Source: Haloplanus rubicundus
GTDB taxonomy: Archaea > Halobacteriota > Halobacteria > Halobacteriales > Haloferacaceae
DNA length: 64,000 nt
Assembly (NCBI RefSeq): GCF_003342675.1
Contig: NZ_CP031148.1
Coordinates: forward strand, 1,550,001 to 1,614,000
Direction of reading: 5' to 3'
A program made the translations under genes and the position numbers. Below the pieces are notes generated by a model, which saw nothing but the letters and a program-made list of their open reading frames with translations, did not search any database and was not told where the DNA came from. This document shows, in pieces, positions 32,253 through 40,045 of this stretch (the first letter of the stretch is position 1; every line of letters starts with the position of its first letter).

Positions 32253-33758
32253 TCAGGCCGAGTCGTAGAGCGACTGCACCTCGGCCGCCGAGAGCGCGCG
32301 CGAGTAGATGCGCACGTCGTCGATCTGGCCGGCTAACTTGTCTCCGCTCGGCGAAGGGTTCGCGCCGATCCTGATCGGTGCGGTCGAGCTTGAACTGCCG
32401 GCGGTGCCAAGCTGGAAGGCCTGTCCGTTCTTGTATCCGATCAGATTCGTCCCGTCCCACACGACGCCGACGTGTTGCCACTCACCGCTCGGCGCCGTGG
32501 CGAACGTGAACCAGTCGTTCCCGTTGTAGACACCCCATTCGTTGCTGCCCTGCTTCCATCCGAGTTCGAAGGCGTTGTTCTGGTGGAACACGCGGGGATA
32601 GGCACCGTCGATTCCGTCGAGCGGTTTCACCCACGCGAATCGGCTCTGAACGGCGCTCGCGTCGATGAATCCCGGAACCTCAACGTAGTCCGTGGCATCG
32701 AACGATGCCGCCTGCCCCGCTTGCCCGCTCGCGTACGATACCTCCCCGACGACGCTGCCGTCGTATCCGTTCCCACTCGCGTCGTTCGCGTTCCCGTCCA
32801 GCGGGTAGTACGCTTCGAGGTCCGTCGCCAACCCCACGCCGTCGTTGTGCCGGCACTGCTCGGTGTAGAAGCCGAGGTCGAACGTGGCCGAGTCGGACTG
32901 AATCTCGTTGGCGTGATCGACCGGCAGTTCCCACAGGAAGCCGATATAGTGGATCGTCGGCGAGTTCGTGTAGCAGTCACGGCCGTCGGAGGTCGGATTC
33001 GCGTCCAGCGGGATTCCGTTCCCGATCGAGAGCTGCGTGAGGACCTCCCGGAGCGTGCCCTGCGTGACGATGCGGTCGTCGCCGGAGACGGCGATGGACG
33101 CCGAGATGGGGTTCGGTTCGAACTCCCGATCCGTGACGATGGTCTCGGGGTCCTCCAGTACGTTGTCGCCGTCGTCGTACCAGACCGTGACCCGAATCTC
33201 GTCTAAGAGTTCGACGACGCCGTCCTGTTCGTCGGGGTCGTCGGCCTCGGGTTCGGTCAGTCCGTTCTCGTTCGCGTCGCGGAGCGAGCCGTTCAACCAG
33301 ACGTAGCCGGGGTTGTCACAGAGCGCGAAGTCGAAGGTGACCTCGCCGAAGTCGCCGGGTTTCACGTCCTCGATGTTGATCACCGGCCCGTCGAGGTCGT
33401 CCGGCACGTCCGCCAGCACCTCGCAGGGATCGGCGTCGCCGGTCTCGATGGCCTGCCGGGTCTCGTCGTCCGGGAACTGTTCCTCGAGCGTGGCGTTCAT
33501 GAACCCCTCGCGGTCGTCGACGACCAGTTCCCCGTCCTCCATGCGGGCGAACTCGGCCTCGTCCGCGCTCCAGTCGCTGTAGTGTTCCGCCCAGCTCACC
33601 TTCATGTCGAGTTCGCCGGCGGTCAACTGGTTGTTCTGGAACGTCTCTTGGTCGCTGAAGTACGCGCTCGTTCCGAGTCCCGCGCCGGCCGACGCCACGC
33701 CGATGGTGCCGAGGGCGGCGAGGGCCTTCCGCCTCGTGAGTTCGAAGTCGTCTGTCAT
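32253..33758 (-). CDS. Exported camelysin/TasA-like protein with C-terminal LamG domain
   Basis: A 501-residue protein. The N-terminal LTRRKALAALGTIGVASAGAG is a Tat-like signal, followed by TSAYFSDQETFQNNQLTAGELDMKV, the SipW-dependent/camelysin pattern. Residues about 60-300 form an acidic beta-rich region with cysteines. Residues about 315-500 are a LamG/concanavalin fold (LEAYYPLDGNANDASGNGYDG ... GEWQHVGVVWDGTNL ... GQIDDVRIYSRALSAAEV). It is probably a cell-surface or matrix protein binding glycans. ATG 33758 is preferred over GTG 33764. A related protein lies at 41883. Confidence 0.85.
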   Translation of the reverse strand: MTDDFELTRRKALAALGTIGVASAGAGLGTSAYFSDQETFQNNQLTAGELDMKVSWAEHYSDWSADEAEFARMEDGELVVDDREGFMNATLEEQFPDDETRQAIETGDADPCEVLADVPDDLDGPVINIEDVKPGDFGEVTFDFALCDNPGYVWLNGSLRDANENGLTEPEADDPDEQDGVVELLDEIRVTVWYDDGDNVLEDPETIVTDREFEPNPISASIAVSGDDRIVTQGTLREVLTQLSIGNGIPLDANPTSDGRDCYTNSPTIHYIGFLWELPVDHANEIQSDSATFDLGFYTEQCRHNDGVGLATDLEAYYPLDGNANDASGNGYDGSVVGEVSYASGQAGQAASFDATDYVEVPGFIDASAVQSRFAWVKPLDGIDGAYPRVFHQNNAFELGWKQGSNEWGVYNGNDWFTFATAPSGEWQHVGVVWDGTNLIGYKNGQAFQLGTAGSSSSTAPIRIGANPSPSGDKLAGQIDDVRIYSRALSAAEVQSLYDSA

Positions 33759-33914
33759 GGTCACGCTCCCGGATCGGGACGATGTCCCCTCTGGGTCGTC
33801 CGGATACTCTCGACGTACCGGGTTAGCTAATGACGCCTTGCGCTGGCTAATCGGCCGTTAATCGGGTTCAGGCCGAGCGCGAAGTTCAACTGTCCCCCGT
33901 CCCTATCGCCCTCG

Positions 33915-34694
33915 ATGACCTACCGCGGAGTCGTCCTCGACGTGGACGGAACGGTCGTGCGTGGTGACGAACCGATCCCGGGTGCCGCCGAGGGCCTCGA
34001 CCGACTGGGGCGGGCCGGCCTCCGTCGCCTGTTCGTCTCGAACAACCCGACCAAGCGCCCGCCCGCGTACGCCGAGCGGCTCCGCCGGGCCGGCTTCGAC
34101 GCCCACCCCGACGAAATCGTCACCGCGGGAACGATCACGACCGACTATCTCGCCGACAACCACGCCGACGACGTCCTCTTCGTCGTCGGCGAGGACGCTC
34201 TCGTCGACCAGTTGACCGACGCCGGCCTGTCCGTAGTCGCCGACGAAGCGCGTGCCGACACCGTCGTCGTCTCCATCGACCGCACCTTCGACTACGACCG
34301 GCTCTGTGCGGCGCTCCGCGCCTGCGACGACGAGGCCGTGACGCTCGTCGGCACCGATCCCGACATGGTGATCCCCGCCGCCGAGGGCGACCTGCCCGGA
34401 TCGGGGGCGATCATCAACGCCGTCGCGGGCGTGGTCGGGCGCGATCCGGACGTGATGCTCGGGAAGCCCTCCGAACCGGCCCAGCGGGTCGTCCGCGAGC
34501 GCCTCGGCCTCCCGCCCGCCGACTGCCTGGTCGTCGGCGACCGCCTCGACACCGACATCGCCCTCGGCGAACGCGCGGGCATGACGACGGCCCTCGTCCG
34601 CACCGGCGTCACCGACGACCGCGATCTGGAGCGGAGCGACGTCCAGCCCGACTACGTCCTCGACTCGTTGGCCGACGTGGCGACGATTCTCTAG
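33915..34694 (+). CDS. HAD-superfamily hydrolase, NagD/phosphoglycolate phosphatase type
   Basis: A 259-residue HAD IIA phosphatase: motif I LDVDGTVVRGDEPIPGA (nucleophile Asp), motif II VSNNPTKRP, and C-terminal GKPSEPA plus VVGDRLDTDIALGERAGM (motifs III and IV). The likely substrate class is small phosphate esters such as phosphoglycolate, p-nitrophenylphosphate-type or nucleotides; archaeal homologues are often called glycerol-1/3-phosphate or phosphoglycolate phosphatases. Its stop overlaps the convergent TrkA-like gene by four bases. Confidence 0.92.
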   Translation: MTYRGVVLDVDGTVVRGDEPIPGAAEGLDRLGRAGLRRLFVSNNPTKRPPAYAERLRRAGFDAHPDEIVTAGTITTDYLADNHADDVLFVVGEDALVDQLTDAGLSVVADEARADTVVVSIDRTFDYDRLCAALRACDDEAVTLVGTDPDMVIPAAEGDLPGSGAIINAVAGVVGRDPDVMLGKPSEPAQRVVRERLGLPPADCLVVGDRLDTDIALGERAGMTTALVRTGVTDDRDLERSDVQPDYVLDSLADVATIL

Positions 34695-35338
34695 CCCCGC
34701 AGGAGGTTCATCACTTCGTCGGCCACGTCAGGTTCGACCGCGATGACGTAGCGTTTCCCCGGCGCGAGCGTCGTCTCCGGGCGCGCGACACGCTCCCCGT
34801 CGTCGTCCGAGATAACGAGCGTTCCGGCGGGGAAGCGAACATCGCGAAGCGCCTTCCCCGCGGCCGGCGCGCCCTCCTCGACCCGAATCTCCATGATGTC
34901 GAGCGTGCCCGTCACGTCCGCGAGCGTCCGCACGTCGCTTCCCTCGATTTCGTTCGCCGCCACCCGGGCGCCGGCGCCCTCGGGAAAGACCGTCTCGCCG
35001 ACGAAGCGTTCGTACCCCTCCTGATCGCGCTCGGTGATGCGCGCGACCGTCCGAATCTCGGGGTTCAGCTCCGCCGCCTCCATGCAGATGGCGAGGTTCA
35101 GCCCCGGCAGGCCGGTGAGGCCGGCGATCACGTCGCTTCCCGCCACGTCGGCCTGCCGGAGGATGTCGGGGTTGGAGGCGTCCCCGCGGATGATCGTCGC
35201 CACGTACTCGTCGGCCATCGCGTCACAGCGGTCGCCGTCCGATTCGACGACCGTCACGTCGTGGCCGCGGGTATCGAGGAGGGCCGCCGTTTCGAAGCCG
35301 ACACGTCCACCGCCAGCGATGATGATGTCGAGGGTCAT
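34691..35338 (-). CDS. TrkA-like potassium-uptake regulatory protein (RCK_N and RCK_C)
   Basis: A 215-residue protein. RCK_N (1-120) has the dinucleotide-binding GGGRVGFETAALL and the acidic VVESDGDRC end of strand 2. RCK_C (about 135-215) ends DEVMNLLRG. Such subunits gate Trk/Ktr transporters in response to NAD(H) or ATP. Here it starts six bases after the stop of an APC-family permease rather than a TrkH, so it may regulate that permease. Confidence 0.92.
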   Translation of the reverse strand: MTLDIIIAGGGRVGFETAALLDTRGHDVTVVESDGDRCDAMADEYVATIIRGDASNPDILRQADVAGSDVIAGLTGLPGLNLAICMEAAELNPEIRTVARITERDQEGYERFVGETVFPEGAGARVAANEIEGSDVRTLADVTGTLDIMEIRVEEGAPAAGKALRDVRFPAGTLVISDDDGERVARPETTLAPGKRYVIAVEPDVADEVMNLLRG

Positions 35339-35343
35339 GGTGA

Positions 35344-36798
35344 TCAGTCGTCCGTCTGTGGTGCCGTCTCGTCGGCACCCGTCGGTTTGCTCGCGCTTTC
35401 GTCCGCTCCCAGCCGGGTGTAGACGGCGTAGGCCACGACGCCGAGTGCGATCCAACCGGCGCTGAGCCCGAGCGCCAGCACGTCCGTCCGGAGCAGATAC
35501 TCCACCAGCACGCCAGTCAGGATCAGGTTGAGCACGATGCCGAGGACCGGTGGAATCGGGTAGTACGGCATCTTGTACGGCCGGTTCATGTCGGGACGCT
35601 CCCGTCGCAGTTTGATGACCGAGCCGTTCACGACGATAAAGGAGAGGAGGAAGAAGAGACTGGACATGTTGCCGGCGCTCTGGGTCGGGAGGGCGACGGA
35701 GCCGAGCATCACCACTCCGCTCGCGAGGATGGCGACGAAGGGCGTCCCGTAGCGGTGGTGGAGTTGGCCGAAGGAGGGGAGCAGTTGGTCCTCCCGACCC
35801 ATCGAGAACGCCACCCGCGAGGAGGCGATGACGACGGCGTTCAGCGCCGTCAGCGTCGAGAAGACGGCACCGAAGACGATGATCGCGCCCCCGTTCCGAA
35901 TGACCGGCAGGCCCGTCGGCATGAACTCCGTCGCCGCCTGTGCGATACCGGCTTCCCCCGCCGCCGCGAGGCCGTCGGCGCCGAGGGTCCCCACCGCGAC
36001 GCTCACCACCGCGAGGTAGACGACGACGGTCACCGCGAGGCTCACGAAGATGGCCTTCGGGATGTTCTCGCGAGGGTTTTTCACCTCCTCCGTCACCGTC
36101 GTGATGAGGTCGTACCCCTCGAAGGCGATGAAGGTCAACCCCATCGCGGGGAGGATGCTGAGTGGGCCGCCGCCGTCCGCGAACAGCGGCTGGAACTCGG
36201 CGCTCGTGAACATCGGCGACGTGGCACCGAAGGCGACGAAGACGACGAGGATGCTCACCTTGATCAGCGTGAAAATCGTCTCGACGCTCCCGCTCGCCGC
36301 CGTCGAGATGGCGTTCAGCACGACCAACCCGAGGACGGCGACGAACGCGAGGCCGACGGCCGCGGGGACGGCGGCGTCGACGACCGGGAGCGCCACTGCA
36401 CCCACCTGATCCGGCGCCGGCGTCAGGTCGTAGACGTGCAGGAGTTCGAGGAAGTTGGGAGCGAAGCCCAGCGCGTACAGGCCGCCGGCGATCATGTACG
36501 CGAACCACAGCATCCACCCCATCACGAACGAGGGGAGGTCGGCGAACACCTCCCGGACGAAGGCGTATCCGCCGCCACTCTTGGGGATGGAGGCGGCGAG
36601 TTCGGCGTAGGAGAGGCCGGTGAAGGCGGTGACGACGCCGTTGAGGGCGAACACGAGGATGGCCGCCGGTCCCGCGATTTCGGCCGCCAGTCCCGTCAGG
36701 ACGAAAATCCCCGCGCCGATCATCGCCCCCATGCCGATCATCGTCGCGTCGAGGAGGCCCAGGTTGGCCTCGGGCGCCCGCTCCCCGTGTCCGCTCAC
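35344..36798 (-). CDS. APC-superfamily amino acid permease
   Basis: A 484-residue transporter with about 12 membrane helices. The first begins GLLDATMIGMGAMIGAGIFVLTG, the conserved substrate-binding bend of APC carriers. FIAFEGYDLITTVTEEVKNPRENIPKAI and ASSRVAFSMGREDQLLP are further family signatures. The start is uncertain: GTG 36798 (MSGHGERAPEANLG) looks best because haloarchaeal homologues begin near this point, but the frame stays open to 36915. It is co-transcribed with the TrkA-like gene. Confidence 0.9.
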   Translation of the reverse strand: MSGHGERAPEANLGLLDATMIGMGAMIGAGIFVLTGLAAEIAGPAAILVFALNGVVTAFTGLSYAELAASIPKSGGGYAFVREVFADLPSFVMGWMLWFAYMIAGGLYALGFAPNFLELLHVYDLTPAPDQVGAVALPVVDAAVPAAVGLAFVAVLGLVVLNAISTAASGSVETIFTLIKVSILVVFVAFGATSPMFTSAEFQPLFADGGGPLSILPAMGLTFIAFEGYDLITTVTEEVKNPRENIPKAIFVSLAVTVVVYLAVVSVAVGTLGADGLAAAGEAGIAQAATEFMPTGLPVIRNGGAIIVFGAVFSTLTALNAVVIASSRVAFSMGREDQLLPSFGQLHHRYGTPFVAILASGVVMLGSVALPTQSAGNMSSLFFLLSFIVVNGSVIKLRRERPDMNRPYKMPYYPIPPVLGIVLNLILTGVLVEYLLRTDVLALGLSAGWIALGVVAYAVYTRLGADESASKPTGADETAPQTDD

Positions 36799-37000
36799 GG
36801 CGCTCCCCGTCCACGCGTCCGCGGCAGTCGTTCCGTCCCGATCCACCCGCGGTCGCCGTCGGTCGTGTGTCTCCGAACCATTCCCGCTACTGCACACGAT
36901 GGCGATTTCCCACAAGAAAGCACGGTGTCGTTCTCACTAGAGGACAATTACGTCCCACGGATCGTCCCAGACAGCCGCGCTGACGCGTCTGACGTAACTT

Positions 37001-37006
37001 TATTTA
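37001..37006 (+). promoter_or_regulatory. TATA box of the 46-aa gene
   Basis: TATTTA, preceded by more T, about 24-29 bases before ATG 37030; suits a leaderless transcript. Confidence 0.5.
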
Positions 37007-37029
37007 TGTGTGGGCGCCTACCGTGGTGT

Positions 37030-37170
37030 ATGTCATCGAGTGACAGCCCGTACGTCTTTCGCGACGAGATGGAAGACGTCGACGACGGCGCCGACGAGCC
37101 GACGACCGAAGGACAAGAGGTCGTCATCGTCGACGGCCGTGCGATGAGTTACCGCTGGTACCGCCGCTGA
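37030..37170 (+). CDS. Small acidic protein, 46 aa
   Basis: An ATG-started frame with a well-placed TATA box. The product is acidic in the first half (DEMEDVDDGADEPTTEGQE), with a short beta stretch VVIVDGRAMSYRWYRR at the end. No family recognised. The codon pattern and acidity match neighbouring genes, which supports it being real. Confidence 0.6.
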   Translation: MSSSDSPYVFRDEMEDVDDGADEPTTEGQEVVIVDGRAMSYRWYRR

Positions 37171-37231
37171 ACCTCCTTCGACGACGCCGCTCGTCGCCCG
37201 GGAGCGGCGGCGCTGGCGACCCACTCGCCGC

Positions 37232-37630
37232 TCAGAACGCGTCGCCGTACACGTCGATGTCCGCGTGCAGCCCCTCACGGAGCGCGGTGTGTACGTGACA
37301 GATCCCCTCCGCCCGCTCGACGATCTCGTCGAGCGTCTCGTCGTCGACGTCGGCCTCGACGTGGATCGCGAAGTGGATGGACGCGAGGTCGTCGTTCTCG
37401 TCGAGGTCGGCGCTCGCGTCGATCTGTACCTTGCCGAGGTCGTCGTGGTCGCGCTGCTGACCGCCGACACGGAACGCCGGAAGGAAACAGGAGGCGTACG
37501 TCGCCACGAGCGCCGCGTTCGGGTTCGGTCCCTCCTCGTCGGTGGCGTCGACCGTGAACTCGAAGTCGCCGACTTGGTTGACACACGCGAAGCCCTCGTC
37601 GCTGACGGTGATAGTTTCGATATCGCTCAT
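37232..37630 (-). CDS. OsmC/Ohr family protein
   Basis: A 132-residue protein with the two OsmC cysteines: ATYASCFLPAFRVGG on the central helix and ERAEGICHVHTAL near the end. These form the thiol peroxidase site that reduces organic hydroperoxides in bacterial relatives. A 78-base palindromic repeat starts 67 bases upstream of its start codon, next to the stop of the preceding gene. Confidence 0.9.
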   Translation of the reverse strand: MSDIETITVSDEGFACVNQVGDFEFTVDATDEEGPNPNAALVATYASCFLPAFRVGGQQRDHDDLGKVQIDASADLDENDDLASIHFAIHVEADVDDETLDEIVERAEGICHVHTALREGLHADIDVYGDAF

Positions 37631-37696
37631 TGCGTCCGTTCGGTCGGCGCGCGTCGCCTAAATAGTGCGGATTCCGGTCGTCCGCGACGCTCGCCT

Positions 37697-37774
37697 TACT
37701 GCCGGCTGTAAGTCAATCGAGATATCCGCCCTTCCGGGGTGACGCATATCTCGAAACAGTTACAGCCGACAGTA
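37697..37774. repeat. 78-base palindromic repeat, copy 2 (TA-flanked MITE-like)
   Basis: Arms TACTGCCGGCTGTAA and TTACAGCCGACAGTA, with GTCAATC on the left and GAAACAG on the right, so the interior is inverted relative to copy 1. The inner stem GAGATATCCGCC.../...GACGCATATCTC pairs imperfectly and differs in sequence from copies 1 and 3. Its right edge touches the stop codon TAA (37775-37777) of the minus-strand UPF0173 gene. Confidence 0.85.
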
Positions 37775-38506
37775 TTACTCCTCGGCGTACGGCCGCTCGA
37801 ACGCGAAGCTCCCGTCACCGTCGAGGACGTGCACCTCGGCGTCGGAGCCGGTCGCCGCCACCTCGCGCTCGACGTCTCCGACGTCGATCTCGATGGGTGG
37901 GAAGGTGTCGTAATGCATCGGGAAGACGTGATCCACGTCCAGCCAGTCGGCCGCGATGGCGGCCTGTGCCGGCCCCATCGTGAAGTGGTCGCCGACCGGG
38001 AGCGCCGCGGCGTCGGGTTCGAGGAACGGCCCGATCACGTCGCGCATCTCGCTCATCAGGCCGGTGTCGCCGGCGTGGTAGAACGCGAAGGCGTCCTCGT
38101 CGCCTTCCTGAGTGGGAACCGTATCGCCGATGACGTAGCCCGCGGGCATCCCCGCGCTGTACTCGTAGTCGGTGCCGATGCCGTTGGTGTGGTCCGCACG
38201 GTGCATCGTCACGTACGCCGACCCACACTCGACGGTGCCACCGAGGTTCATGCCGACGGTGTCGTCGCCCCCGTGTTCGTCGGCCACCCAGCCGACCAGT
38301 TCCGGTGTGCCCACGATCGTCGCGTCCGTGAACGCGCCCACGTCGCCGACGTGGTCGGCGTGCCCGTGGGTCAGGAGGACGTAATCGGGGGAAAGGTCGG
38401 CCGGATCGACCGACGTGAACGGGTTGTCGAAGAACGGATCGATCAACAGGGAGGTGTCGTCGACCGAAACGTGCCACGTGGAGTGGCCGTGCCAGGTGAG
38501 TTCCAT
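37775..38506 (-). CDS. Metal-dependent hydrolase, UPF0173 (metallo-beta-lactamase fold)
   Basis: A 243-residue protein. The metal ligands are visible: [10 protein letters not shown] (H-x-H-x-D-H), [19 protein letters not shown] and [11 protein letters not shown]. The N-terminus [11 protein letters not shown] is the UPF0173 start. It is a zinc or manganese hydrolase of unknown substrate, cytoplasmic. Its stop codon is immediately followed by the palindromic repeat copy 2. Confidence 0.92.
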   Translation of the reverse strand: MELTWHGHSTWHVSVDDTSLLIDPFFDNPFTSVDPADLSPDYVLLTHGHADHVGDVGAFTDATIVGTPELVGWVADEHGGDDTVGMNLGGTVECGSAYVTMHRADHTNGIGTDYEYSAGMPAGYVIGDTVPTQEGDEDAFAFYHAGDTGLMSEMRDVIGPFLEPDAAALPVGDHFTMGPAQAAIAADWLDVDHVFPMHYDTFPPIEIDVGDVEREVAATGSDAEVHVLDGDGSFAFERPYAEE

Positions 38507-38617
38507 GGTTCGTTCTGGAGTTGTCCGCATGCCAACATCAATCTTTAGGGATCGTCGCCGGGCGGGCACCCGCTCCAACGAGGAAGGCTTATTTCGCCCG
38601 CGGATAACGCAACCCGC

Positions 38618-39349
38618 ATGCGACGCGTCAGATTCCGCGATCCCGCAGGCATGGTTCGGACCGGCGAGTGGCACGGCGACGCCGTCAGCTTCGCCGATTC
38701 CACCTACGACCTCGACGAGGTGGACGTCCTCGCTCCGTGCGACCCGTCGAAAATCGTCTGCATCGGCCTCAACTACGCCGACCACGCCGATGAGACGGGT
38801 ATGGACATCCCCGACCGCCCCATGCTCTTCCTCAAGCCCCCCAACACCGTGGCCGCCCACGGCGACACGATCACCCTCCCCGCGGGGAAAGAGCAGGTCG
38901 ACTGGGAGGCCGAACTCGGCGTCGTCGTCGGCGAGCAGTGCCGGAACGTCGACGCCGCCGACGCCGAGGACGTGATCGCCGGCTACACCGTCGTCTGTGA
39001 CCTCTCGAACCGCGACGACCAGCGACAGGAACAGAACTGGGTCCGCGGCAAGGCCTTCGACGGCGGCGCCCCGATGGGGCCGGTCGTCGCCGACCCCGAC
39101 CACCTCCCCGACGACGCCGCGATCAGCCTCCGCGTCAACGGCGAAGAGAAGCAGTCCTCAGACATCACACAGCTCATTTTCTCCGTCCCCGAACTGATCG
39201 AGGAAATCTCCACGTACATGACCCTCGAACCCGGCGACGTCATCTCGACGGGCACCCCCTCCGGCGTCGGCGGCCTCGAAGACGGCGACGAGGTCGAGGT
39301 GGACGTCGAGGGCGTCGAGACCCTCGCGTTCACCGTCGAACAGGACTGA
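38618..39349 (+). CDS. Fumarylacetoacetate hydrolase (FAH) family protein
   Basis: A 243-residue enzyme with the FAH core: [41 protein letters not shown] (metal-binding Glu residues), and [16 protein letters not shown] (metal Asp), ending with [13 protein letters not shown]. It cleaves or decarboxylates diketo acids such as acylpyruvate or oxaloacetate; the precise substrate is unknown. A TATA-like GGCTTATTTC lies about 30 bases upstream. Confidence 0.92.
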   Translation: MRRVRFRDPAGMVRTGEWHGDAVSFADSTYDLDEVDVLAPCDPSKIVCIGLNYADHADETGMDIPDRPMLFLKPPNTVAAHGDTITLPAGKEQVDWEAELGVVVGEQCRNVDAADAEDVIAGYTVVCDLSNRDDQRQEQNWVRGKAFDGGAPMGPVVADPDHLPDDAAISLRVNGEEKQSSDITQLIFSVPELIEEISTYMTLEPGDVISTGTPSGVGGLEDGDEVEVDVEGVETLAFTVEQD

Positions 39350-39463
39350 TCGGCACTCGTCGTCGATTCTCGTCGTGGCTGTTCGACGGGTACCGATAGA
39401 GGTGCGAGATTACCCCTGGGCCGACCGCCCGCTCACCGCGACCCGAGAGGACAAGCCATAAAT

Positions 39464-39477
39464 TTAGGCCCACCTAA
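39464..39477. promoter_or_regulatory. Inverted repeat TTAGG-CCCA-CCTAA over a TATA box (possible metal-repressor operator)
   Basis: TTAGGCCCACCTAA has perfect 5-base arms. It overlaps the end of the TATA sequence ATAAATTTA (about 39459-39466) and lies 11-24 bases before ATG 39488, so a bound protein would block transcription. The arms resemble DtxR/IdeR-type iron boxes, but the spacing is shorter than the classical site. Confidence 0.4.
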
Positions 39478-39487
39478 TCCGTGGCTG

Positions 39488-40045
39488 ATGGACCTGAGCC
39501 GACGGGATGCGCTGGCGGCGCTGGCCGCGACGGGAGTCGCCGGCGTCGCCGGGACGGCGTTCCTCGACGACGGGGACGAGGCCACGGGTACCGACCCCGC
39601 GGCACCCGACGCCACTCCCGTCCCCGACGACGGTCTCGCGACCCTCGTCGCCGTCGCGGAGACGGTCTACCCCTCCGCCGCCGAGGGCGTCGACACCTTC
39701 GTCGAGACGTACGTCGCCGGCCTCCCCGACGACCGCCGGGACGAGGTTCTCGCCGTCGCCGCCGACCTCGACGCGACGGCCCGGGACTGGTTCGACGCCC
39801 CCCCCGCCGACCTCGACCGCTCGACCCGCGACGACCTTCTCCGTGACCTCGGGGTCGACGTGGCCGACCCCGACGCCGACGGCTACCTCTCCGAGCGGAT
39901 TCGGTTCCACCTCGTGAACGAACTCCTCTATGCCTTCTACGCCTCGCCGACCGGCGGCCGACTGGTCGGCATCGAGAACCCCATCGCCTACCCCGGCGGC
40001 ACCGAGAGCTACCAGCGCGCCTCCATGGAGGAAGAGGATGGCTGA
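39488..40045 (+). CDS. Gluconate 2-dehydrogenase subunit 3 family protein, Tat-exported
   Basis: A 185-residue protein. N-terminal Tat signal LSRRDALAALAATGVAGVAG, then a helical domain with TLVAVAETVYPSAAEGVDTFVETYV, the start pattern of the small subunit that accompanies GMC-type membrane dehydrogenases. The C-terminal FYASPTGGRLVGIENPIAYPGG is also typical. It probably carries the large subunit across the membrane as a complex. It overlaps the GMC gene by eight bases. Confidence 0.87.
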   Translation: MDLSRRDALAALAATGVAGVAGTAFLDDGDEATGTDPAAPDATPVPDDGLATLVAVAETVYPSAAEGVDTFVETYVAGLPDDRRDEVLAVAADLDATARDWFDAPPADLDRSTRDDLLRDLGVDVADPDADGYLSERIRFHLVNELLYAFYASPTGGRLVGIENPIAYPGGTESYQRASMEEEDG

